In this document: positions 1 through 8,086 of the stretch, in pieces
How positions within the stretch are numbered: the first letter of the stretch is position 1
How the letters are laid out: each line of letters opens with the position of its first letter
Source: CAYXDO01 sp964463485
GTDB taxonomy: Bacteria; Myxococcota; Kuafuiibacteriia; Kuafuiibacteriales; Kuafuiibacteriaceae
Assembly (NCBI GenBank): GCA_964463485.1
Contig: CAYXDO010000136.1
Location: 1 to 31,667, forward strand
Length of the DNA stretch: 31,667 bases
Direction: 5' to 3'
The notes under the pieces: model-generated
The model's input: the letters and a program-made list of their open reading frames with translations, nothing else
Told to the model about the DNA's origin: nothing
Databases searched by the model: none
Translations under genes and position numbers: made by a program

Positions 1-121
1 GTCACCGGGTCTGAGTCCGTCACCGGGTCTGGGTCCGTCACCGGGTCTGAGTCCGACACCGGGTCTGGGTCCGTCACCGGGTCTGAGTCCGTCACCGGGT
101 CTGAGTCCGTCACCGGGTCTC
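1..121. repeat. 18-bp tandem repeat array (partial at window edge)
   Basis: About 6.7 units of an 18-bp repeat, gtcaccgggtctgagtcc, run from the window edge. Units alternate between gag and ggg at one codon-like position, and one unit has gacacc for gtcacc. The 18-bp period is a multiple of three, so all frames stay open (for example VTGSES on plus and DPVTDS on minus). No start, ribosome site or non-repetitive coding sequence adjoins it in the window. It could be intergenic satellite or the tail of a low-complexity gene running off the left edge. Confidence 0.85.
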
Positions 122-127
122 AAAACC

Positions 128-300
128 GCCGTCATGAGTTCGGCGACGGCGACGGCGACGGCAACGGCAACGGCAACGAACGGCGACACGAGCGGCGTCG
201 GCGACACGAACGGCGACACGAACGGCGGCACGAACGGCGGCACGAACGGCGGCACGAACGGCGACACGAACGGCGACACGAACGGCGACGACAACGGCTC
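128..300. repeat. (GGCGAC/GGCAAC)n hexamer satellite with gtcatgagttc head
   Basis: The element begins gccgtcatgagttc, followed by three ggcgac and three ggcaac hexamers, then degenerates into ggcgacacgaac and ggcggcacgaac 12-mers to about 300. The first 51 bp (128-178) are identical to 7809-7859 in another gene-free gap, which shows this is a dispersed element and not a private coding repeat. A plus-strand reading from the ATG at 134 gives only Thr/Ala then Gly/Asp/Thr/Asn low complexity, so I do not call a gene. Confidence 0.85.
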
Positions 301-316
301 TGACAATACCTGAGCT

Positions 317-1372
317 TCAGGGCTCGAATGGGTCACTCATCAGCTTGTCTCGGACGGGGGACGCGCAGCCCGAGCCTCCCAACCCTCCGCAGAAATCGGC
401 GGTGCCCCAGGCTGTCTCGCCCGGGAACCCTAGCGCGTCGAGCGCGTCGAGCTGCCTATGAGTATCCTCACCCGCGTTGGTGACCGGCGGGACCACGAGA
501 ACGCCGGTCGATTCGTCCGCGCAGGTTTCTCGGAGGCACGGCAGTACGAAAGCGCCCTCACAAAGGGCCACGCTCGCATAGGTAGCGTGCTTCCGCTCGG
601 ACGGAAACAGCCAAAGCCGCACGGTCCCGGAGCTCGGATCTGAACCCACCACCGTCTCGGCCAGACCGGGACCTTCGAAGAGCCGTCCTCGATCGGTCAC
701 AGTCCCTTCGTGGGCGGCCGTGTAGATTCGAGTGATCTCGAGATCCTTGGCGGCGCTGGCGGTCAGCTCCACCGCAAATCGCTCGCTGTCTCCGTGGTGC
801 GCGGTCAGGCCGCAAGATCCGTAGTCCTCTCGCCAACCGATCATGACGAGCGCCCGAACGACCAGCGGATCGGAGCTCGCCGCGAAGACTCGACCCACGA
901 GCTGAATCGCGGATCCGTCGGTCAACGCGGGATCCATCGGAGCAATGACGAGGACGGGTCGTAGGGCCTCGAGGAGCTCGGCCTCGAATGAGTCGGTGAG
1001 TCCGTCTTCGTCAAAGTCCGAGGCGGTGGTGGCGTCTCGCGTGAGAGGCGTACTCATCCCGCGGATACGAATCCCGCCGCTCGGAAGGGCCTCCGAGAGG
1101 GGGCCTGGACCGCGATCGCTTGGGCCCGAGTCCAGCTCGGAACCGTCCATCGGCGCAGAGTCGATCGGGCCGCTGGCGTCGGCCCCTCGCGCGTCAGCCT
1201 CGAAGCCGGAGTCGTACTCGGCGTCTCGGTCGAGAGGAGTTGGTGAATCGACGATCCCGGCGTCGAGGTCGACCTCACTGGAACCATCGTGCGCGAGTGG
1301 CTCTTCGCCGACGCAGCCCTCGACGAGGAGCGCGACCAAGAGCGTTCGAACGCTGAGTGCGCCTGAAGTCAC
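317..1372 (-). CDS. Predicted lipoprotein, Asp-rich linker plus Vps62/DUF946-like domain
   Basis: A 351-aa predicted secreted lipoprotein of unknown function. The N-terminus has a basic start, a hydrophobic stretch (about 11-17) and a lipobox ending VEGC, with Cys20 as the lipidation site. Residues 21-110 are a low-complexity Asp/Ser/Gly/Pro linker typical of myxobacterial surface lipoproteins. An EF-hand/dockerin-like calcium loop, DFDEDGLTD, lies at 119-127. The C-terminal part has HHGDSERFAVEL, then KHATY and several Cys residues, a pattern I associate loosely with Vps62/DUF946-type domains. The GTG start overlaps the valS stop as GTGA, so it is probably translated by coupling from valS. 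The start choice rests on that overlap and the signal peptide. Function is inferred only at the level of surface lipoprotein. Confidence 0.8.
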   Translation of the reverse strand: MTSGALSVRTLLVALLVEGCVGEEPLAHDGSSEVDLDAGIVDSPTPLDRDAEYDSGFEADARGADASGPIDSAPMDGSELDSGPSDRGPGPLSEALPSGGIRIRGMSTPLTRDATTASDFDEDGLTDSFEAELLEALRPVLVIAPMDPALTDGSAIQLVGRVFAASSDPLVVRALVMIGWREDYGSCGLTAHHGDSERFAVELTASAAKDLEITRIYTAAHEGTVTDRGRLFEGPGLAETVVGSDPSSGTVRLWLFPSERKHATYASVALCEGAFVLPCLRETCADESTGVLVVPPVTNAGEDTHRQLDALDALGFPGETAWGTADFCGGLGGSGCASPVRDKLMSDPFEP

Positions 1373-4290
1373 CGAGTCGATTGGGATGAGGGTTGGAGAG
1401 ACTTCAGCTCGGCGATCGTCTCTCGAAGCTTGTCCCGGCGCTCCTCGGCGTGTCGAGCGCCTTCCCGCTTCTGCTCGACCGCCTCCGGCGGCGCCTTCGA
1501 GGTGAAGGCTTCGTTTCCGAGCATCGCTCTTGCAGACTTGGCTTCTTTGTCCGCCTTGTCAGCGGCCTTCTCGAGCCGAGTGATCTCGTCCCCTAGGTCG
1601 ACGTATTTGGAGAGGTCCACGTACAGCTCGAAGTCCTTGTCGTACTGCGCCGCCATGCCCTTGGTCCGCGCTTCTACGAAGGTCACCGAGTCGAGTCGAG
1701 CGAGGAAAGCGACGGGTCCGGCGGCCTGTTCGAGCATCGCCTTGGTGTGGGCCGCGAGCGGCTTCACCTCGACCGCGATCTTGAGATTGTCCTTGATGTT
1801 GCTGGACGCGCGGAGCTGTCGGACCGCGACGACGAAGCGCTGGAGCGTCGAAAATCGGGACTCGAGCTCGGGCTGGGGGGCGCTTCTGGCCTTCGGAAAG
1901 GACTCGAGCACCAGGAGCTCGTTGCGGGGCGTCTGGTCGATCCAGAGCCCGAGAGCGTCCATCGCGGGCCGCAGTCGCGACCACAACTCTTCCGTCACGA
2001 ACGGGATCACGGGGTGCAGCAGCTTGAGTAAGTCACCCAACACCGAACCCATGACCCGAAGAGCGCTGCGCCGGACTGCCGCGTCCTCGTGATCGAGCCG
2101 AGACTTGCTGAGCTCGAGCGCCCAAGAGCAAAAATCGTCCCACACGAACCGATACAGCGCCTGCGCCGCAGTCCCAAAGTCCAGCTCGTCAAACCCACGT
2201 CGCACTTCCCTGATCGTAGAGTCCAGACGCGCGAGCAACCACCGGTCCTCGTCCTTCTCCCCAGAACCCTCCAGATTCCGAGCGAACGACGAAGCCACCG
2301 CCGCGCGATCGGGGCGACCCTCCCGTTCCACCTCGGCTTCGAGCGACTGAATCACGCGTCCGGCCCCGTTCCACAACTTGGTCACGAAGTTCCGACCCTC
2401 GGTGAACCGCTCGTGGCTGAGTCGGACGCGCTCGCCTTCGGTGATCGAGTACGCGAGCGTCCAGCGCATTCCGTCGGCGCCGACGGCTTCGAACCCATTC
2501 GGATACTGTTTCTCGATGCGAGTGAGTCTCTGCTTGAGATCGGGCGGCCGCGCCTCGAGCACTGGCTTCTTCAGGTCCTCCATCGTGGCGCCGTCGATCA
2601 CCGAAATCGGATCGATGCCGTTGCCCTTCGACTTGGACATCGTCTGGCCTTGCTCGTCGGCCACGGTCGAATGCAGATACACGTCTCGATACGGAAGGCG
2701 CCCGTCGAAGAACAGTCCGGCGAAATTCATCCGCGCCACCCAGAAGAACAGAATGTCCTTTGCCGTCGAGAGCGTCGTCGTGGGATAGTATCGGGAAAAG
2801 TCCGGCGTATTTGCCGGCCAACCCAACGTCGACAGCGGCCAAAGCCAGGAAGAGAACCACGTGTCGAGCACGTCTTCGTCCTGGGCCCACTCACTCGGCG
2901 CGGCGGCCACTCGGTCCGGCGTCGTCGCGCTCACCAAAGTCTCGCCAGTGCCCCGATGGTACCAGGCTGGGATTCGGTGGCCCCACCAAATCTGTCGGCT
3001 GATGCACCAGTCCCGAATGTTGGTCAGCCAGTGATAGTAGACCTTCTCGTGCCGCTCCGGTCGCAAAGTCAGTCCGGACGCGTTGGTCCGAACCCATCCT
3101 TCGCCCGTCTTCACGTAGCCGCTCGCCTCGAGCGCGGCCGACGCGAGGGGCTCCATCTTCACAAACCACTGCTGACTCAGCCTGAACTCGATCGGGACTC
3201 TGCTTCGGTAGCTGCGGCCGAGGGCCATCTCGTGATCGACGATCGACTCGAGCAACCCCGCTGCTTCGAGGTCCTCGAGAGCTCGCTTGCGGCACTCATA
3301 CCGGTCTAGACCTCGGTATTTTTCTGGCACCACCTCATTCATCGTGGCGTCGTCGTTCATGACGTCGATCTCGGGCAGGCCATGCCGCTGGCCGACTTCG
3401 AAGTCGTTCGGATCATGGGCGGGTGTGATCTTCACGCACCCCGTACCCTTCGTCGGATCGGCGTGTTCGTCCGTAATCACCGGGATGATCCGGCCCTGGA
3501 GCGGCAGCCGAAGCTCTCGACCTACGTGGCGCAGATATCGCTCGTCCTTGGGATTGACGGCCACCGCGACGTCCCCGAAGAGAGTCTCTGGGCGCGTGGT
3601 GCTGACTACCAGATACTCACCCGAGTCATCGGCGAAGGGATAGCGAATGTTGTACATCTTCGCCGGCGCGTTTTCTTCGTGCTCCACTTCGTCATCGGAG
3701 AGGGCGGTACGATCGACGGGACACCAATTCACGATTCGTTTGCCGCGATAAATCAGCCCTGCTTCGAAGAGCTTCACGAAGGCCACGCGGACTGCCTCGG
3801 ACAGCCCGTCGTCCATGGTGAAGCGCGTGCGGGACCAGTCGCAGCTACAGCCGATACGGCGCAGCTGCTTCAGGATCTCGTTTCCGAACTGCTCTTTCCA
3901 GACCCAGATCCTGCGGACGACCTCGTCGCGGCCGAGGGCGCGGAAGTCCAGGCCTTCGGCGTCGATTTGTTTTTTCACGACACTCTGAGTTGCGATGCCG
4001 GCGTGGTCGGTGCCGGGTACCCACAACGCGTCGAAGCCGTCCATCCGCTTGTATCGGACGAGGATGTCTTGGACGGTGTTGTTGAGCGCATGACCCATGT
4101 GCAGGCGTCCCGTGACGTTGGGAGGCGGGATCACCACGACGAAGGGGGCGGCGTCCCTCTTTTCGGGGCGCAGGACGATCCCGTCCTTGTCGTACGCGGC
4201 ATCGAACGCGCGGGCGTCCACCCAGCGCTGGTACAAGCGAGGCTCGGCCTCCTTGAAGTCGAAGCGCTTCGGAAACTCTCGATCGGCCAC
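1369..4290 (-). CDS. valS: Valine--tRNA ligase
   Basis: Cytoplasmic class I aminoacyl-tRNA synthetase that charges tRNA-Val with valine using ATP. At 973 aa it is a full-length bacterial ValRS. It has the HIGH-type motif HMGH (64-67, within PPPNVTGRLHMGHALN), the CP1 editing domain (TTRPETLFGDVA and a DEHADPTKGTGCVKITPAHD block), the KMSKS-type motif MSKSKGN (551-557), an anticodon-binding domain, and a C-terminal Lys/Glu-rich coiled coil (about 910-965). The insert just after KMSKS (KQYPNGFEAVGADGMRWTLA) resembles the E. coli-type enzyme. The start is GTG at 4290 (V/MADREF). It is the first gene of a two-gene unit with the downstream lipoprotein. No T-box or other leader was recognised upstream. 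Confidence 0.98.
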   Translation of the reverse strand: MADREFPKRFDFKEAEPRLYQRWVDARAFDAAYDKDGIVLRPEKRDAAPFVVVIPPPNVTGRLHMGHALNNTVQDILVRYKRMDGFDALWVPGTDHAGIATQSVVKKQIDAEGLDFRALGRDEVVRRIWVWKEQFGNEILKQLRRIGCSCDWSRTRFTMDDGLSEAVRVAFVKLFEAGLIYRGKRIVNWCPVDRTALSDDEVEHEENAPAKMYNIRYPFADDSGEYLVVSTTRPETLFGDVAVAVNPKDERYLRHVGRELRLPLQGRIIPVITDEHADPTKGTGCVKITPAHDPNDFEVGQRHGLPEIDVMNDDATMNEVVPEKYRGLDRYECRKRALEDLEAAGLLESIVDHEMALGRSYRSRVPIEFRLSQQWFVKMEPLASAALEASGYVKTGEGWVRTNASGLTLRPERHEKVYYHWLTNIRDWCISRQIWWGHRIPAWYHRGTGETLVSATTPDRVAAAPSEWAQDEDVLDTWFSSWLWPLSTLGWPANTPDFSRYYPTTTLSTAKDILFFWVARMNFAGLFFDGRLPYRDVYLHSTVADEQGQTMSKSKGNGIDPISVIDGATMEDLKKPVLEARPPDLKQRLTRIEKQYPNGFEAVGADGMRWTLAYSITEGERVRLSHERFTEGRNFVTKLWNGAGRVIQSLEAEVEREGRPDRAAVASSFARNLEGSGEKDEDRWLLARLDSTIREVRRGFDELDFGTAAQALYRFVWDDFCSWALELSKSRLDHEDAAVRRSALRVMGSVLGDLLKLLHPVIPFVTEELWSRLRPAMDALGLWIDQTPRNELLVLESFPKARSAPQPELESRFSTLQRFVVAVRQLRASSNIKDNLKIAVEVKPLAAHTKAMLEQAAGPVAFLARLDSVTFVEARTKGMAAQYDKDFELYVDLSKYVDLGDEITRLEKAADKADKEAKSARAMLGNEAFTSKAPPEAVEQKREGARHAEERRDKLRETIAELKSLQPSSQSTR

Positions 4291-4415
4291 GTGCCGATTC
4301 GTCTTTGGGAAGAAGCCAAGGTCAAGTGGAATCGCCCGCGGGGACGGCTACGGGGGGCTTCAATCAGGGGACCGGTTTTCGTCTCGTCTTCGTCTTGCTT
4401 CCATCGCTCACTGGA

Positions 4416-4543
4416 GAATCGGGCACGGGCACGTCATGACGTTTCGGAGCTTTTCAGGGACTTCTCAGCGTGCGAATCGGGCAGGCACGGGCACGGACGG
4501 GCACGGGCACGTCATGAGTTTCGGAGCCTTTCAGTGACTTCTT
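4416..4543. repeat. Two copies of (GGGCAC)n element with gtcatga..tttcggagc tail
   Basis: Copy 1 (about 4416-4472) and copy 2 (about 4475-4543) each read aatcgggca, one or more ggcacg/gggcac hexamers, cacgtcatgac or cacgtcatgag, tttcggagc, tttcag and gacttct. A third copy lies at 4716-4763 and a diverged one at 7988-8040. The hexamer number varies while the tail is conserved, which looks like a dispersed palindrome-free intergenic element and not coding sequence. Confidence 0.8.
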
Positions 4544-4561
4544 AGTACACGTCCCTGGAAG

Positions 4562-4694
4562 TTCGTGACCACGCTGAAACCACTGAGGACGCGGAGAGAA
4601 GACACAGAGGACACAGAGAAGTGCTCATTCCATCATCTGTGTGCTCTGTGGGCTTCGGCTCGGTGCTCTCTGTGGTTTCTCCCGTGGTCACGAA
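4562..4694. repeat. Long inverted repeat of the 'cacagagg' type
   Basis: The outer arms are a perfect 12-bp inverted repeat: ttcgtgaccacg (4562-4573) and cgtggtcacgaa (4683-4694). Inside, the left arm is rich in gaggac/cacagagg and the right arm in tctgtgtgctctgtgg/ctctgtggtttc, giving an imperfect stem of roughly 50 bp per arm. CACAGAG-rich inverted repeats of this kind recur between genes in many environmental bacteria. No ORF with gene-like composition is present. Confidence 0.75.
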
Positions 4695-4715
4695 TCTGCG
4701 GGGACTTGTACTTAG

Positions 4716-4763
4716 GAATCGGGCACGGGCGTCATGGCGTTTCGGAGCCTTTTCAGTGACCTG
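4716..4763. repeat. Third (GGGCAC)n element, overlapping the end of the upstream gene
   Basis: The sequence reads aatcgggcacgggc, gtcatggcg, tttcggagc, cttttcagtgacct. The conserved tail runs into the minus-strand 955-aa lipoprotein gene, so that gene's TGA stop (4753-4755) and its last codons (Gly-His) lie within the repeat tail. Confidence 0.75.
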
Positions 4764-7620
4764 CTGTGGCCTGAGCCAAGATGTCCAGAAGGTAGTCGCG
4801 CGGCGTCGAGTACAAGAGGTCGGGCGTGCACCTATTGAGCGGCGTCGCGTAGCTGGCCGAGGACGTCTCGACGCGCGCGAGGAAATCAGCGCTGAGTTGC
4901 ACTCGGCGAAGATCCCGCGCTCGGGCAGAGCCTTCGACCGGCTTCACGTCGAGGCTCCAGGGCTCGCCCGAGCCGAGGCCGGGATGCGTGGCGTGGGCGA
5001 GCTGAGTATGGTCCAGGTCGATCGTGTAACCGGCGCCCCACCCCAACTCTGCGATGGCTTGGACGGCGCGCACGAAGATCGACGCGGTCAGGGGCTCTGC
5101 CCAGTAGCCCATGTCGGGTCGCAGGAGCGGGTCCGTGTAAGTCTCTACCAGTCCTACGACCAGCGTCGGGCTCGTGCAGATCCGCCGCTCCACACGCCGC
5201 GCTCGCGCGAGCACATCTCGCGGAATGGGCAGGCCAACGACCTCGGGCGTCGCGTTTCGGAGCCCCGGCTCGAGGCTCCGGGCCTGCTTGACGATCATCC
5301 TCGCGGGATTTTGCGGGACGCCTTCGACGAGGCGGGGCCAGCCTTGTCGCACTCTTCGAACCTCGAAGTCGAGGGTGAGCGTGCTGCGCTTGTGAGACGC
5401 GGGGGCCGCTCGGTTCACCGAGCTCAGCCAGAGGCGCGTAACGGCCTCGGTCTGTTCGAACAGGCCCCGGAGCTCCTCGTCACTCACGACGTGAGCTCCC
5501 GCAGGAACGAGTGTCGAGGCCGCGAGCCGCTCGATGCGGAGCGTACCGTCCGTCGACTTGGTCACTCTGTCCACCTCCGGAAGAGAGTCACCGGTCGGAT
5601 TGGTCACACTCACCGCGCCGTCTTGGACGTTCAATTCGAAGACGGATTCGTCCGCGTGATTGCTAGGCAACACGGTGAAGAGGGCGACGCCGTTGGCCGA
5701 TTCGAGCGCGTCGTCGAACCGCGCGTGCACGAGCACACCCATCCCGCCGCTCGTGTGGTCCACGAGCTCCGATCGTCGCTCCTCGAAGGCCTCGAAGGAC
5801 CAGTAAGATCCCCAGGTCTTTTTGATCGCGAACTCGACCGAGTTGTTCCGATCGAGCGGATCGGGCTGGGCCTCCGGGTGGAGAAAGCCGGTGTTGGAGT
5901 CGTACAGGCCGGCGCCGTTGAACCCTTCGATGTCTTCCACGTTGCTCGAAGATCGAAATCGCAGGCCTTGCAGCTCTGAGTAGTCCGAGAATGCGGCTTG
6001 GAGCGCCGCGCGGATCACTTCGAGGGTCGCTGGGTTCATGGGGTGGGCTCGGACGCTCGCTCGTAGGCCCCCGGCGCGGACCAAGTCTCCCAAGGCGTCG
6101 CCCGCGGGGTGGCGAGCGAGGAAACCTTCTCTCGAGCTCTTGTCTTCGGCGCTGGCATACCGGAGATCGTAATCAGCCGGACCCTCCAAGCAGAGGTACC
6201 TGATCTTGGCCGACCCGCGCGGCCCGTCGAACTCAGGGTCCGTCAGCATCGCTGTGATCGTCGGCTCGAGGGGCCGCAGGTGCTCGGCGTAGGCGCGAAC
6301 CGAGATCGCGACAGGTCGATCCGGTGTCGTCACGACGCCCGCGTCCAAGAGAGCCAAAAATCCCGCTGATTTTCCGCCGATCACCGGCCGGAGCTGCTCG
6401 ACCTGGTCGAACGAGTAGCTCGCGAGATCGAACACGTACGGAACGCCGCTGAGATCGATAGGATCGACCCGGATGGGTTGTTTCTGAGTGAGTCCTTGGT
6501 AGGCTCGAAGCTGAGCCTCGGTGATCGCCATCAGGTCGAGCTCGTCAGGCGATCGGGCGCGAAGAATCACCGGCGCGTACCCTCGTTCGAGCTGGTCGAT
6601 CTCCGGGTTGTCGAAGAGCCCACCCAAGTAGGCGTTCGGAATGCCACGGTTTCTGGAGAGCACGGCGATGTGGGCGAGGGGCGTCTGCGGTACCGAAGTC
6701 ACCAGGCCCGACGCTGGCGGGAGGTAGTCGGGGATGAAGTCCGTCAGGAGCACGTCCGACGAGCGCGCGAGGGCGAGGTCCTCGGGCTTGGCGGCGCGAA
6801 TCACACGTAGTCGCCCGGCCGTGATTCCGTCGGCATACACCTCGACTTCACCCGGGACCGCAAGGTCCGAGTAGCGAATGATCTTGCTCGCGAGGGGGTG
6901 GCCTTGGGCGAGCAGCTCCGAAAAGAGTCGCTCCTGATTGGGCGATCGTACGGCCCAAACCAGCGCGTCACCGATCTCTGCAGGGAGAGTTGCTCGAAGC
7001 GCGGCGAAGAATAGCTCGAGCGCACGAGCCGAGAGGCTGTCTTGATACTCGAGCTCGAAGACGAACATCTCGGGCCGCACGATGGGTTCGGACAAGGCGG
7101 GGACGGTGATGAGCTTACCCACGCCGAATTTTCGATCGTCCCCGGAGAGTGCGAGCGTGTAGAAGCGCGGAGAGTACAGGCGCCCGTCGGCCACCCACTT
7201 GAGGTCGAGCGGGAGAGTCGTCTTGTCCTTCGCCCAGAGCTTGATTTCCTCGACCGTGGAGAAGCTCAGGCCGGTCACGGGCTGAGTGTCGGGGTCGCCG
7301 GGAACGGGATGGCCGTTCAGCAGCCGAAACCAGTACCACTCGTCGTGGAGGGTGTAGGTGGCGCTGTCCATGTACAGGACGTTCGGAGAGTCGAAGAAGG
7401 GCGCGATCACGAACTTCACTTCGGGGCGCGGGCCGGGCGCGGACAAGGCTGAGAGTTGTTGGCGGGAGTCGATCCTCGGCACGGTATGGTCGTCGAACCC
7501 GGTGCCTCCATCGGCAGACGGAGTGCCTCCGTCCGAGCTCGTCGAGGTTCCCGGCTCGCAGGCGCAGAAAACCGTGAGGCTCGAGCACACGAGTGTCAGC
7601 TTTGTGAAGGTCGATCGCAT
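4753..7620 (-). CDS. Lipoprotein with PEP-synthase/PPDK-like swivel and ATP-grasp domains
   Basis: A 955-aa protein with a signal peptide and likely lipidated Cys21 (VFCAC), followed by a Ser/Gly/Asp linker (22-45). Residues 313-329 (TPLAHIAVLSRNRGIPN) match the phosphohistidine swivel motif of PEP-utilising enzymes, with His317 the candidate phosphocarrier. GGKSAG (415-420) and RSSSNVED (556-563) followed by FNGAGLYDS (567-575) match the pyruvate-phosphate dikinase nucleotide-binding domain. Swivel before ATP-grasp is the order of glucan/pyrophosphate dikinases, the reverse of PpsA/PPDK. No PEP/pyruvate TIM barrel is evident; residues 760-955 are unassigned. NCBI-style naming would be PEP/pyruvate-binding domain protein. 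The paradox is an ATP-grasp fold on an apparently exported lipoprotein. The ATG at 7620 is supported by the signal peptide. The stop codon lies in a dispersed repeat. Confidence 0.88.
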   Translation of the reverse strand: MRSTFTKLTLVCSSLTVFCACEPGTSTSSDGGTPSADGGTGFDDHTVPRIDSRQQLSALSAPGPRPEVKFVIAPFFDSPNVLYMDSATYTLHDEWYWFRLLNGHPVPGDPDTQPVTGLSFSTVEEIKLWAKDKTTLPLDLKWVADGRLYSPRFYTLALSGDDRKFGVGKLITVPALSEPIVRPEMFVFELEYQDSLSARALELFFAALRATLPAEIGDALVWAVRSPNQERLFSELLAQGHPLASKIIRYSDLAVPGEVEVYADGITAGRLRVIRAAKPEDLALARSSDVLLTDFIPDYLPPASGLVTSVPQTPLAHIAVLSRNRGIPNAYLGGLFDNPEIDQLERGYAPVILRARSPDELDLMAITEAQLRAYQGLTQKQPIRVDPIDLSGVPYVFDLASYSFDQVEQLRPVIGGKSAGFLALLDAGVVTTPDRPVAISVRAYAEHLRPLEPTITAMLTDPEFDGPRGSAKIRYLCLEGPADYDLRYASAEDKSSREGFLARHPAGDALGDLVRAGGLRASVRAHPMNPATLEVIRAALQAAFSDYSELQGLRFRSSSNVEDIEGFNGAGLYDSNTGFLHPEAQPDPLDRNNSVEFAIKKTWGSYWSFEAFEERRSELVDHTSGGMGVLVHARFDDALESANGVALFTVLPSNHADESVFELNVQDGAVSVTNPTGDSLPEVDRVTKSTDGTLRIERLAASTLVPAGAHVVSDEELRGLFEQTEAVTRLWLSSVNRAAPASHKRSTLTLDFEVRRVRQGWPRLVEGVPQNPARMIVKQARSLEPGLRNATPEVVGLPIPRDVLARARRVERRICTSPTLVVGLVETYTDPLLRPDMGYWAEPLTASIFVRAVQAIAELGWGAGYTIDLDHTQLAHATHPGLGSGEPWSLDVKPVEGSARARDLRRVQLSADFLARVETSSASYATPLNRCTPDLLYSTPRDYLLDILAQATAGH

Positions 7621-7808
7621 CTTTGGCCGTTCGTCCGAGGGCCCGCGTTCGCGGGAACCGGTGGAGCACGTGAGGATAGCAAGTTTTGGGCCTGAGAAGC
7701 AGGCCGCAGTCTAGGGGTCTTCAATCAAGACGAGATGCGTATGTATGAACGAGCGGTGCCGGACGTCGCACGAGGGTGCGCCACGAGGACCTGGAGTCCT
7801 ATGAAACT

Positions 7809-7862
7809 GCCGTCATGAGTTCGGCGACGGCGACGGCGACGGCAACGGCAACGGCAACGGTT
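7809..7862. repeat. (GGCGAC)3(GGCAAC)3 element, identical copy of 128-178
   Basis: Fifty-one bases (7809-7859) are identical to 128-178, including the gccgtcatgagttc head and three copies of each hexamer. After the identity the two sites diverge: this copy ends in tttttcgg while the first continues as a 12-mer satellite. Confidence 0.9.
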
Positions 7863-7987
7863 TTTCGGTAGTCATGAAACTCGTCTAAGTGCCCGAAATA
7901 ATCGATGGAATCGTTTTTCACCAACCTGGTAGGTAGCCGCCTCTAGGGCCCGTTGCGTAATCCTGCCTAATCCTCATCCTGCTTTAG

Positions 7988-8040
7988 GATCGGGCACGGG
8001 CGCGGGCACGGGCACGGGCACGGCATTTTCGGGACCTCGG
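7988..8040. repeat. Fourth (GGGCAC)n element
   Basis: The sequence reads atcgggcacgggcgcg, three more ggcacg hexamers, then cattttcgggacctc. The head matches the elements at 4416, 4475 and 4716, while the tail is diverged. It lies about 45 bp beyond the 3' end of the endonuclease-fold gene. Confidence 0.7.
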
Positions 8041-8086
8041 CGGTTGTCGAGGAGATCAACGACGGTCCCCTCAGCCGCCCGGGGGT

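Larger units (their letters stand above)
4291..4752. other. Gene-free gap upstream of valS
   Basis: About 460 bp separate the valS start from the stop codon of the 955-aa lipoprotein; both genes are on the minus strand. Positions 4291-4415 should contain the valS promoter, but I see no confident -35/-10. The rest is filled by the (GGGCAC)n elements and the inverted repeat at 4562-4694. Open frames here are repeat-derived. Confidence 0.7.
7621..8086. other. Gene-free gap with two satellites
   Basis: About 465 bp with no credible gene. It holds the promoter side of the 955-aa lipoprotein gene, a 51-bp perfect copy of the hexamer element seen at 128-178 (7809-7859), a short gtcatgaaactcgtc echo (7874-7888), and a (GGGCAC)n element (7988-8040). 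Confidence 0.7.

Noticed and set aside
1..121. CRISPR-like array
   Set aside because: Units are directly contiguous 18-mers with no unique spacers.
134..313. Plus-strand gene starting at ATG 134
   Set aside because: It translates only satellite hexamers, and the same 51 bp recur in an unrelated gap at 7809.
3382..4545. 387-aa plus-strand frame opposite valS
   Set aside because: It is the antisense of a full-length synthetase and runs into satellites.
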